From contig URKH01000005.1 in NCBI GenBank assembly GCA_900548255.1, positions 1-48,523 on the forward strand: a DNA stretch of 48,523 bases, in the 5' to 3' direction. Below are positions 16,581-23,843 of this stretch, piece by piece. Every line of letters starts with the position of its first letter. The first letter of the stretch is position 1. The notes beneath the pieces were generated by a model. That model ran no database searches. It was given only the letters and a program-made list of their open reading frames with translations, and was not told where the DNA came from. Both the position numbers and the translations under genes were made by a program. Origin of the DNA: an uncultured Collinsella sp. (GTDB taxonomy: Bacteria; Actinomycetota; Coriobacteriia; Coriobacteriales; Coriobacteriaceae).

Positions 16581-17324
16581 CTAGATGTCAAAAACGTAGC
16601 GAGACCCAACGATTCGCTGACGACCGATGATAAACGGCCGCCGCTGCTCATCGAAAAAGAAGGCTTCCATATAAAACAAGGGTTCGCCAACGGGAACTGC
16701 CAACAGTCGAGCGACCTCGGGCGACGCGCAGGCGATCTCGAGCGTGCACGGGTCGGTAAACGCGGGCGTGCGGCCCGTCCGGTTGCGCACGAACTCAAAA
16801 ATGGATTGGTTAGATAGAGGTGCCGTTGATAGATAGGCGTTGTCCTCGTAAACATATATGTTGTTCTCAAGCATGACAGGGACGCCATCGGCAGTGCGCA
16901 CGCGCTCAACGCAAATCAAGTCAGTTCCAACGGGAACACCAAAGAACTGTGCTTCGGTGGAATCCGCCGGCAGTATCTTTCTCGAAATGACACACGCCCC
17001 CGGTTCCATTCCGTTAACGCGGCATGCGTCCGAAAAACTCTGAACGTCATCCTTCTGGCGAATCTTGCGCTTGAGCTTGGGGGCATTGACAAACGTGCCT
17101 TTCCCCTGTCGCTTCGTTAGATAGCCCTGCTGGACGAGCTCCTCAATAGCGCGTCGCACGGTAACGCGGCCAACTTTATAGCTCTCAGCCAATTCGAATT
17201 CGTTGGGTATCCGCGCGCCTGCCTTGTAGGCGCCGGAGTTGATTTCGTTTTTAATGATATCAATGACCTGTTGGTACAGCGGTATCGCTGCTTTACCGTC
17301 AGTCGGCCCTTCAGTCGGTGGCAT
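16581..17324 (-). CDS. GntR-family (HutC/UTRA) transcriptional regulator
   Basis: The 247-residue regulator has an N-terminal GntR winged helix: IPLYQQVIDIIKNEINSGAY, AGARIPNEFELAESYKVGRV and TVRRAIEELVQQGYLTKRQG. A UTRA effector domain follows (about 95-247), ending LFYMEAFFFDEQRRPFIIGR. UTRA domains bind small phosphosugars or amino compounds; FrlR, the regulator of fructosamine genes in Bacillus, is of this type. Directly upstream of the catabolic run and on the same strand, it is the likely controller, acting at the palindrome around 16416. GGAGAGGG precedes the ATG. Confidence 0.85.
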   Translation of the reverse strand: MPPTEGPTDGKAAIPLYQQVIDIIKNEINSGAYKAGARIPNEFELAESYKVGRVTVRRAIEELVQQGYLTKRQGKGTFVNAPKLKRKIRQKDDVQSFSDACRVNGMEPGACVISRKILPADSTEAQFFGVPVGTDLICVERVRTADGVPVMLENNIYVYEDNAYLSTAPLSNQSIFEFVRNRTGRTPAFTDPCTLEIACASPEVARLLAVPVGEPLFYMEAFFFDEQRRPFIIGRQRIVGSRYVFDI

Positions 17325-17355
17325 ATACCCTCTCCCAGCACAATTAATTCTAAAA

Positions 17356-17390
17356 CGGGCTTAAAGGCATTCAACAAGCCCTTAAGCCCG
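17356..17390 (-). terminator. Terminator of the HAD phosphatase gene
   Basis: On the minus strand CGGGCTTAAGGGC pairs with GCCTTTAAGCCCG (one mismatch) around a 9-base loop and is followed by TTTTAGAATT. Confidence 0.7.
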
Positions 17391-17474
17391 CATTAGCTTA
17401 AAGTATGCTAGGTGTCGCACCAAAATGTTGGCTATTTACTCATCAGACCCGAAAAACGCGCAACTACCGCGCTC

Positions 17475-18134
17475 CTAAGAAAGCGTGAGCAGCTCCGGCA
17501 GCTGGTCGATAATCTTGTCCGCGGCATCTTGGCTAAAGCCAAAGCGCTCCTCGCGCTTGGCAATAACTGTCAGACCGGCGCGCTTGCCGGCAGTGATGCC
17601 AGGCACCGAATCCTCAACGCAGCAGCAGCGATTCGCGGGCAGCCCCAGTAGGTCAAGCGCATGCAGGTAGATGTCGGGCTCGGGCTTGCTCTCCTTAAAC
17701 TGCTCGCCACTCACCACATACTCAAAGGCATCCGACAGCCCGCACGCATTGAGTACTTCCTCGATGCTATCCATGGGCGACGAGCTAGCAAGCGCCACGC
17801 GAACGCCGCGGCGCGGCAGCTCTCGAATCGTATCCACGGCGCCTGGGTTAATCAAAGTCTGATAGTCGCGCGGACGTTTATGCGCCCACTCATCCCAACG
17901 GGCCAACGCCTCCTCGCCAGTAAAATGTCCCTTACCGGCACGCTCAAACCAATCGACCAGCATGTGGAGAAAGAACTGATGCGAGGTACCGACCTGCCCG
18001 TTCAACTCCTCTTGGGTCAGGTTCAACCCAAGCTCCTTGGCAAACGCGGCAGTCTCGCCCAGATAGTAATACTCGGTATCGACAATGACACCGTCCATGT
18101 CAAAGATAACGGCGTCGAACGGAAATGCGGACAC
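17475..18134 (-). CDS. HAD-superfamily phosphatase/phosphomutase (beta-phosphoglucomutase-like)
   Basis: The 219-residue HAD hydrolase has motif I FDMDGVIVDTE (nucleophile Asp and acid Asp), a helical cap, motif II ALASSSPMD, the Lys in KESKPEPDIY and motif IV CVEDSVPGITAGKRAG. DxDGVxxDTE and the cap size fit the beta-phosphoglucomutase/phosphatase subgroup; the substrate is open. The GTG at 18134 is chosen because AGGGAGG stands 5 bases upstream; the longer frame would begin inside the terminator of the preceding gene. Confidence 0.82.
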   Translation of the reverse strand: MSAFPFDAVIFDMDGVIVDTEYYYLGETAAFAKELGLNLTQEELNGQVGTSHQFFLHMLVDWFERAGKGHFTGEEALARWDEWAHKRPRDYQTLINPGAVDTIRELPRRGVRVALASSSPMDSIEEVLNACGLSDAFEYVVSGEQFKESKPEPDIYLHALDLLGLPANRCCCVEDSVPGITAGKRAGLTVIAKREERFGFSQDAADKIIDQLPELLTLS

Positions 18135-18153
18135 GGCACCCTCCCTAACAAAA

Positions 18154-18175
18154 GGGCGCCTGTAAGCAGGCGCCC
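18154..18175 (-). terminator. Intrinsic terminator downstream of the Cof-type gene
   Basis: Perfect 9-bp arms GGGCGCCTG and CAGGCGCCC with a 4-base loop are followed on the minus strand by TTTTGTT. Confidence 0.85.
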
Positions 18176-18197
18176 GAACCATGCATTATCGGCGATT

Positions 18198-19040
18198 CTA
18201 GCCCAGCAGCTTATCCAGCGCCAGTGCAATACCGTCTTCGTTGTTATTGGCGGTCACCATCTGGGCTACCGCCTTAACCTCATCGACGGCGTTGCCCATG
18301 GCAACACCGGTACCCGCCCACTCAATCATGGACTTGTCGTTCTGGCCGTCGCCAAACGAGACGACCTCGCTGGCATCGATACCGAGCTTGGGCAGGGCAC
18401 CCTCGAGCGCGCGGGCCTTGTCGATACCGGGCGCCGTGTACTCAAAGTACCAGTCGGCCGTAAACATGCCCGAAAGCGTCTGGGTAAAGGGCGCATACAT
18501 CTCCTCGTAATGCGCCTGTAGGTAGGCCGGGTCGCCTGCCGTCAGCAGCTTGTCCACGGGATAAGCGTCCACAACCTCATGCAAGCTCTCGACCTCGCGG
18601 ATCTTAAGGTCACACGCATCGCGCTCGTATTTGACGATGTTTTTCTGCGAGCCATCCGGCAGCGTAATCATGCAGCGGTACGAATCCTCGACATGCAGAT
18701 CGCGACCGAGCGAAATCATAGGGATCACGTCAAAATTGCGCAGATGATCAATCAGGCGATGCAATTCGTCGGCAGGCATAGCCTGATCGAACAGCACCTC
18801 GTCGGTCTGAGCATCGACGACGTGCGCGCCATTAAAGGCAACTAGCAGACCATCATGGTTCTGAAGGTCGAGCTCCTGCGCCAAGGCATGCAGCCCCCAT
18901 GCGGGACGACCCGAAGCCAAGATAAGCTTAATGCCCGACTCCTGCGCCGCGAGCAGTTTCTCGCGCGTACGCGGGCTGATGACCTTTTGGTCGTTGGTGA
19001 GCGTACCGTCGATATCCATTGCGATGGCTTTGATTGCCAT
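18198..19040 (-). CDS. Cof-type HAD phosphatase
   Basis: The 280-residue HAD protein of the Cof (IIB cap) group has IAMDIDGTLTNDQ (motif I), LILASGRPAWGL (motif II), a large alpha/beta cap (about 85-200) and VVSFGDGQNDKSMIEWAG (motif IV). Members dephosphorylate sugar phosphates, flavin or pyridoxal phosphates. ATG 19040 follows GGGAGG. The much longer upstream open frame has no ribosome site and is ignored. It is a single-gene unit between terminators. Confidence 0.85.
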   Translation of the reverse strand: MAIKAIAMDIDGTLTNDQKVISPRTREKLLAAQESGIKLILASGRPAWGLHALAQELDLQNHDGLLVAFNGAHVVDAQTDEVLFDQAMPADELHRLIDHLRNFDVIPMISLGRDLHVEDSYRCMITLPDGSQKNIVKYERDACDLKIREVESLHEVVDAYPVDKLLTAGDPAYLQAHYEEMYAPFTQTLSGMFTADWYFEYTAPGIDKARALEGALPKLGIDASEVVSFGDGQNDKSMIEWAGTGVAMGNAVDEVKAVAQMVTANNNEDGIALALDKLLG

Positions 19041-19213
19041 ATATGCCTCCCTGACATTGAACAACCTTGTCTGAGCCATCATACAGAACACCCACGGCGG
19101 CGTTGTTTGCAACGGGAAAAATGTCATATTGTCCCAAACATGAACGGCGCGCCTTCGACGATTGCGATGCCCGTCGAGGCGCCTCCCGATACATTCCATC
19201 CTATCCAAATAGC

Positions 19214-19247
19214 AAAGGGCCCGCATCCCAACGGATACGGGCCCTTG
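19214..19247 (-). terminator. Terminator of pgi
   Basis: A 14-bp stem (AAGGGCCCGTATCC with GGATGCGGGCCCTT, one G-U pair) and a 4-base loop lie 31 bases past the pgi stop. Confidence 0.75.
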
Positions 19248-19277
19248 TCGGCTATGCGTTAGTTTTCGCAGCGAATC

Positions 19278-20972
19278 CTACTTGCGGTGAGCTCGGTAGA
19301 ACTCGATGAGCGCCTGGGTCGAAGCGTCCTGTTCGGCCTTGGCGGCGTCGTCGTGGAAGGCCGGGGTGATCTGCTTGGCAAGCTGCTTGCCAAGCTCGAC
19401 GCCCCACTGGTCGTAGGAGTCGATGCCCCAGACCGTGCCCTCGACAAACGTGATGTGCTCGTACAGGGCGATGAGCTCACCAAGCGCGAACGGGGTCAGC
19501 GTGTCGCCAAAAATCGAGGTCGTCGGACGGTTGCCCTCAAAGCAGCGGGCCGGGACGATCTGCTCGGGCGTGCCCTCGGCACGCACCTCATCGGCCGTCT
19601 TACCAAAGGCGAGCGCCTTGGTCTGGGCCAGGAAGTTGCCCAGGAACAGCTCGTGCACGTCCTGACCGCTGTCGGTCGCAGGGTTGGCGGTATTGGCAAA
19701 GGCGATGAAATCGGCCGGGACCACCACGGTGCCCTGGTGCAGCAGCTGGTAGAAGGCGTGCTGACCGTTGGTGCCGGGCTCGCCCCAGAAGATCTCGCCG
19801 GTATCGGAGGTCACAGCGCTGCCGTCCCAGCGGACATGCTTGCCGTTGGACTCCATGGTGAGCTGCTGCAGGTAGGCCGGGAAACGGTGCAGATACTGGC
19901 AGTACGGAAGCACGGCGTGGCTCTTGGAACCGAAGAAGTTGACGTACCAGACGTTGAACAAACCCATCAGCGCGACGGCATTGTTCTCGAGCGGCGTGTT
20001 GCAGAAGTACTCGTCGATGGCGTGGAAGCCCTCAAGGAACTGCTGGAAACGCTCGGGGCCGAGCACGACGATCAGCGACAGGCCCACGGCGGAGTCGACG
20101 GAGTAGCGGCCGCCGACCCAGTTCCAGAAACCAAAGGCGTTAGCCGGGTCGATACCGAAAGCCTCGACCTTCTCGAGTGCGGTGGAAACGGCGACGAAGT
20201 GCTTTGCCACAGCCTCGGCGTTCTGCTCATCGGAGCCATCGATGGCGCCCTGAGCCTTGAGCTGCTCGAGCATCCAGGTCTTGACCTCGCGGGCGTTGGT
20301 GAGGGTCTCGAGCGTGGTGAAGGTCTTAGAGACGATGATCACGAGCGTGGTCTCGGGATCCAAACCCTTGAGCTTCTCGGCCTGGTCGTTGGGGTCGATG
20401 TTGGAGATATAGCGGCAGTCGATACCGGCGTCGGCATAGGGACGCAGGGCCTCGTAAGCCATGACCGGGCCCAGATCGGAGCCGCCGATGCCGATGGACA
20501 CCAGGTGCTCAATCTTCTTGCCGGTAACGCCCTTCCACTCACCGGAGCGCACGCGCTCGGCGAAGGCATACATGCGATCGAGGACCTCGTGCACGTCGGC
20601 GACGACATCCTGGCCGTCGACGATAAGCTGGCCTTTCTCGCTTGCCGGACGGCGCAGCGCGGTGTGCAGGACGGCGCGGTCCTCGGTGGTGTTGATGTGC
20701 TCGCCGGAGAACATGGCGTCGCGGCGCTCCTCGAGCTTCACCTCGCGGGCAAGATCGCACAGCAGCTTGACGGTCTCATCGGTCACCAGGTTCTTGGACA
20801 GATCGAAGTGAAGGTCGCCGGCGTCAAAGCTCAGCTTGTTCACGCGGTCGGCGTCAGCGGCGAACCAGGCCTTGAGGTCGATACCCTCGGCCTCGAGCTT
20901 CTCCTGATGAGCCTCGAGCGCCTTCCAAGCGGCGGTCGACGTAGCGTCGATAGGTGCGGCAACAGTTGCCAT
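19278..20972 (-). CDS. pgi: Glucose-6-phosphate isomerase
   Basis: The 564-residue enzyme interconverts glucose 6-phosphate and fructose 6-phosphate in glycolysis. SIGIGGSDLGPVMAYEAL, VIIVSKTFTTLETLTNAREV and FWNWVGGRYSVDSAVGLSL are PGI signature segments, and ESNGKHVRWDG with WGEPGTNGQHAFYQLLHQG carries active-site Glu and His. The length fits the larger bacterial PGI class. ATG 20972 has GGAGG 5 bases upstream. A GC-rich hairpin (GGGCGCA/TGCGCCC) lies in its leader. Glucose 6-phosphate released by the FrlB-like enzyme would enter here. Confidence 0.95.
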   Translation of the reverse strand: MATVAAPIDATSTAAWKALEAHQEKLEAEGIDLKAWFAADADRVNKLSFDAGDLHFDLSKNLVTDETVKLLCDLAREVKLEERRDAMFSGEHINTTEDRAVLHTALRRPASEKGQLIVDGQDVVADVHEVLDRMYAFAERVRSGEWKGVTGKKIEHLVSIGIGGSDLGPVMAYEALRPYADAGIDCRYISNIDPNDQAEKLKGLDPETTLVIIVSKTFTTLETLTNAREVKTWMLEQLKAQGAIDGSDEQNAEAVAKHFVAVSTALEKVEAFGIDPANAFGFWNWVGGRYSVDSAVGLSLIVVLGPERFQQFLEGFHAIDEYFCNTPLENNAVALMGLFNVWYVNFFGSKSHAVLPYCQYLHRFPAYLQQLTMESNGKHVRWDGSAVTSDTGEIFWGEPGTNGQHAFYQLLHQGTVVVPADFIAFANTANPATDSGQDVHELFLGNFLAQTKALAFGKTADEVRAEGTPEQIVPARCFEGNRPTTSIFGDTLTPFALGELIALYEHITFVEGTVWGIDSYDQWGVELGKQLAKQITPAFHDDAAKAEQDASTQALIEFYRAHRK

Positions 20973-21020
20973 AAAGTCCTCCTCAGCATACGGGCGCAAG
21001 CCTCCATGCGCCCGGATAAT

Positions 21021-21048
21021 CAGATAGTCCTATTCTAGCGCAGGTCAA
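21021..21048 (-). promoter_or_regulatory. Possible pgi promoter
   Basis: On the minus strand TTGACC (plus 21043-21048) and TATCTG (plus 21021-21026) are spaced by 16 bases, about 50 bases before the pgi start. Confidence 0.35.
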
Positions 21049-21094
21049 GACTACAATCAGCGAGCGTTGCCAATCCGCCCCCCAACGGCAACCG

Positions 21095-21113
21095 ACCAAA
21101 AAGGGACAGGTTT
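21095..21113 (+). repeat. 19-bp direct repeat, copy 1
   Basis: ACCAAAAAGGGACAGGTTT occurs here and again exactly at 21830-21848. The two copies flank the truncated iron-alcohol-dehydrogenase-like ORF. This copy is also the outer part of the left arm of the long inverted repeat at 21100-21161. Confidence 0.85.
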
Positions 21114-21161
21114 ATTTTGGCAGGTCAAACGCTTTACCAACCAAAAATAACCTATCCCTTT
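21100..21161. repeat. Long intergenic inverted repeat (21-bp arms)
   Basis: Arms starting AAAGGGACAGG and ending CCTATCCCTTT match at 19 of 21 positions around a 20-base loop. It lies between pgi and the iron-ADH-like ORF. It could act as a transcription stop for the minus-strand ORF upstream of it, or be a member of a repetitive palindrome family. Confidence 0.7.
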
Positions 21162-21171
21162 ATGGTAAATA

Positions 21172-21747
21172 TTAGGCCGCGGCGCACACACTGCCGAGCA
21201 GCTCGCGCAAGGGCGAGCCGATACCCTCCAGCAGTTCGGGAGCGATGATGGCGAAAACGGGAACCTCGCCGGCACCCACAACGGCGGGCACCTTGCCCTC
21301 CGAGACAATGCATCCATAAGGGACAAAACCGTCTTCGCCGGCATCGAACGACGCCATGCGACGCGCGAGTTCGCGCGCAAAGCCAGCAGTATCGGCATCG
21401 CCAATCGCCAATACAAAGTCCACCCCTTCGTCGGTCGCCAGGGCCACGGCTTCGTCGATCAGCTCGTCTCCCCCGTCGCCCTCAACCGAGCCGCAGCGGA
21501 AAAGCACGCGCTCGAGCAGAGCTCGATCAAGCGAGCCGAGTGCCGCCGAGACAAGCTCATCACGCGTGTGCTTGTCGCCTCCCAGCACGACCAGTGCCTT
21601 AGTGCCGCCATAGTGGGCAACCAATCGCCCGCACCAGCGAGCCACATCCCCATCCGCAACCAAGCGTGTCGGCATACCAAACCCATAATTGACCATCTTT
21701 CCCACAGCCCTTCCGTGCGTATAGGCGGTATCGATTGTTAGGCTCAT
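21172..21747 (-). CDS. Truncated iron-containing alcohol dehydrogenase-like protein
   Basis: The 191-residue ORF resembles only the N-terminal nucleotide-binding half of iron-containing alcohol dehydrogenases: VNYGFGMPTRLVADGDV recalls NFxxxxPTxxxFG, ALVVLGGDKHTRDELV recalls the first Rossmann strand, and EGVDFVLAIGDADTAGFARE stands where DFILAVGGGSVID is expected. The Gly-rich NAD motif is thus degraded (GDADTAG), and the helical C-terminal domain with the His/Asp iron ligands is absent. It may be a decayed gene or a small domain with a new role. ATG 21747 lacks a good ribosome site. Confidence 0.5.
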   Translation of the reverse strand: MSLTIDTAYTHGRAVGKMVNYGFGMPTRLVADGDVARWCGRLVAHYGGTKALVVLGGDKHTRDELVSAALGSLDRALLERVLFRCGSVEGDGGDELIDEAVALATDEGVDFVLAIGDADTAGFARELARRMASFDAGEDGFVPYGCIVSEGKVPAVVGAGEVPVFAIIAPELLEGIGSPLRELLGSVCAAA

Positions 21748-21829
21748 GCTACGAAGCAAGGTTTTCCGAGCTGTTTCGCACTCTTTAGAGCTGCGTTAAA
21801 AAACCCGATGCAGCCGCACGACCATACCT

Positions 21830-21848
21830 ACCAAAAAGGGACAGGTTT
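21830..21848 (+). repeat. 19-bp direct repeat, copy 2
   Basis: This is an exact copy of the sequence at 21095-21113. It ends on the first base of the polymerase promoter's -35 box. Confidence 0.85.
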
Positions 21849-21876
21849 TGACGATGTCCGGACGAGCGGGTATTAT
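21848..21876 (+). promoter_or_regulatory. Promoter of the Y-family polymerase operon
   Basis: TTGACG and TATTAT are spaced by exactly 17 bases. The -10 box runs straight into the LexA-like site. This shows that the reading frame upstream of 21920 is leader, not protein. Confidence 0.75.
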
Positions 21877-21891
21877 CGAACAAGTATTCGA
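21876..21891. promoter_or_regulatory. LexA-like SOS box
   Basis: TCGAAC-AAGT-ATTCGA differs at one position from the Gram-positive/actinobacterial box TCGAAC-N4-GTTCGA, overlaps the end of the -10 hexamer and precedes an error-prone polymerase gene. DNA-damage induction is a strong inference. Confidence 0.75.
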
Positions 21892-21919
21892 TAAGAACAT
21901 GTGTTTGATGGGAGGACGC

Positions 21920-23425
21920 GTGGGACACGAGCGTCACACCTATATCTGCATCGACCTCAAGACGTTCTACGCCAGCGTCGAATGCGTCGACCGCGGTCTC
22001 GACCCGCTCACCACCAACCTGGTCGTTGCCGACGAATCGCGCGGGCGCACGACCATCTGCCTTGCCATCACACAGGCCATGAAAGACCTCGGAATCCATA
22101 ACCGCTGCCGTCTGTTCGAGATTCCCGACGGTATCGACTACATCAAGGCCGTACCGCGCATGCAGCACTACATGGAGGTGTCGGCGCAAATCTACGGTAT
22201 CTATCTGGAATTCGTCAGCCCACAGGACGTGCACGTCTACTCCATCGACGAATGCTTTATCGACGTGACGCCCTATCTGGACCTCTATCACACCGATGCC
22301 GAAGGGTTCGCCTGCATGCTGCGCGACGAGGTCCTCGCGCGCACCGGCATCACGGCCACCGTCGGTATCGGCCCCAACCTATTCCAGGCTAAGGTAGCGC
22401 TCGATATTACCGCAAAGCACGTACCCAGCCGCATCGGCATACTCGATAACGAAACCTTTCGCAAGGAGATCTGGCCGCATCGACCCATCACCGATATCTG
22501 GGGTATCGGCCCCGGTGTGGCAGCCCGGCTCGAAAAGTACGGCGTCTACGACCTGATGGGTGTCGCCGCGCTCGACGAAAACCTGCTTTACGATGAACTC
22601 GGCGTCAATGCCGAATATCTCATCGACCACGCCTTCGGGCGCGAGCCGACAACCATCGCCGATATCCAAGCGTATCGCCCGCAGGCAACCTCAACCACCA
22701 CAGGACAGGTGCTCTCGAAGGGCTATGCCTACGAGCAGGCCTACACCGTCTTACGCGAGATGGTCGACAACGCCGTGCTGGACTTAGTCGACAAGCACGT
22801 GGTGTGCGACAGCATCTCGCTCTTTGTGGGCTACGCGAGCGAGCGCGCCGACATACGCCGACTCGATGCCAGCGGTACAGCGCAATATGTAGACGGATGC
22901 GGACACCTACGCTCGAGCACGTCAAGTATCGAGCCCACCGCAACCGCCGGCCCTGAGCTCGCACCCCGTGCGCCCAAGCCCGTCCAGCGCAATGACGAAC
23001 GGCGCCGACTGGTACGTGAGGCGCAGGCAATCGATGGCATCTTTGTGGGAGAGCATGGCGGCAAACCGCGCGGTGGCTATGCCGCGCTCTTCGCGCACTC
23101 AAACGCTTCGCGAAAGCTGCCCGAGCGCACCAATTCGTTTAAGAAGATCATGGGCTATTTCGATGAGCTCTGGGCGCAGACTGTCGATCCCAAACGACCG
23201 GTCAAGCGCATCAACCTGGGATTTGGCAACCTCATGCCCGAGGAATTTACCACTATCGACCTGTTCAGCGATGTTAAGGCCGATGAGCGCGAGCGCGACC
23301 TGGCGCGCGCCGTCCTGGCCGTAAAGGGCAAGTACGGCAAGAACGCGCTCGTCAAGGGGCTGAGCTTTACCGCCGGCGCCACCGCACGCGAACGCAACGA
23401 TCAGGTAGGAGGACACCGTGCCTAA
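21920..23425 (+). CDS. Y-family error-prone DNA polymerase (UvrX/UmuC-like)
   Basis: The 501-residue translesion polymerase has the catalytic motifs YICIDLKTFYASVECVDRGL (first Asp), YSIDECFIDVT (SIDE motif) and TATVGIGPNLFQAKVALDITAK. The thumb region contains ITDIWGIGPGVAARLEKYGV, and a little-finger domain and charged tail follow, interrupted by a low-complexity stretch (about 330-360). Start: GTG 21920 has GGAGG 4 bases upstream, and the promoter and SOS box end just before it, so earlier in-frame ATGs are excluded. It overlaps the YolD-like gene by 8 bases, the arrangement known from Firmicute UvrX operons. Confidence 0.88.
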   Translation: MGHERHTYICIDLKTFYASVECVDRGLDPLTTNLVVADESRGRTTICLAITQAMKDLGIHNRCRLFEIPDGIDYIKAVPRMQHYMEVSAQIYGIYLEFVSPQDVHVYSIDECFIDVTPYLDLYHTDAEGFACMLRDEVLARTGITATVGIGPNLFQAKVALDITAKHVPSRIGILDNETFRKEIWPHRPITDIWGIGPGVAARLEKYGVYDLMGVAALDENLLYDELGVNAEYLIDHAFGREPTTIADIQAYRPQATSTTTGQVLSKGYAYEQAYTVLREMVDNAVLDLVDKHVVCDSISLFVGYASERADIRRLDASGTAQYVDGCGHLRSSTSSIEPTATAGPELAPRAPKPVQRNDERRRLVREAQAIDGIFVGEHGGKPRGGYAALFAHSNASRKLPERTNSFKKIMGYFDELWAQTVDPKRPVKRINLGFGNLMPEEFTTIDLFSDVKADERERDLARAVLAVKGKYGKNALVKGLSFTAGATARERNDQVGGHRA

Positions 23426-23843
23426 GCCCCAACAACAGCCGATGCGGCCACCGACATCCTTTGAACGCCTAGCGGACCCCGAGGGAAGACGTCGCTCCGC
23501 CGACTCAAAGCTCACCGCCAACGGCGCCGTTCGCGCCGGCCGTGCCGCGCAGTTTATGCCCTTCGCCGCTCTCACGGGATACTACGAGCTCGTACGCAAG
23601 CAAGAAATCACTGTCGAGCCCAAATGCGAACTCACGGAAGAAAAAGCCCTCGAGCTTTCAAAAAAGCTCGAGGGCCTCAAACGTGGCGACTTGGTTCGTG
23701 TCACCTATTACGATACGTACGGCTATCGCGCTCGCACGGGCATCCTTGATGAAGTGCTCCCCGCGTTCAAGCTGCTCAAACTCAGGGATATCGCCATCAA
23801 CTTCGACGATATCCAAGGCATCGAGCTGCGTGGTCGAGCCTAG
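23418..23843 (+). CDS. YolD-like protein
   Basis: The 141-residue partner of the Y-family polymerase has the family core RAAQFMPFAALTGYYELVRK (about residues 42-61), a helical ELTEEKALELSKKLEGL and a C-terminal beta region (LVRVTYYDTYGYRART, IAINFDDIQGIEL). YolD-like proteins are found with UvrX-type polymerases; their role is not settled. The GTG start has AGGAGG 5 bases upstream and overlaps the polymerase end, so the two are co-translated. The codons for ALELSKKLEGL also form a perfect hairpin, used by the opposite strand as a terminator. Its stop overlaps that of the facing gene. Confidence 0.85.
   Translation: MPKPQQQPMRPPTSFERLADPEGRRRSADSKLTANGAVRAGRAAQFMPFAALTGYYELVRKQEITVEPKCELTEEKALELSKKLEGLKRGDLVRVTYYDTYGYRARTGILDEVLPAFKLLKLRDIAINFDDIQGIELRGRA
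23638..23675 (-). terminator. Intrinsic terminator of the facing gene, embedded in yolD
   Basis: On the minus strand GCCCTCGAGCTT and AAGCTCGAGGGC form a perfect 12-bp stem with a 6-base loop, followed by TTTTTCTT. It lies 165 bases past the stop of the wall-anchored protein gene, inside the YolD coding sequence. On the plus strand no T run follows, so only minus-strand transcripts should end here. Confidence 0.75.

Noticed and set aside
19287..21038. 583-codon open frame opposite pgi
   Set aside because: It is the mirror of a highly conserved pgi gene; long antisense frames are common at this GC content. It has no ribosome site or family motif.
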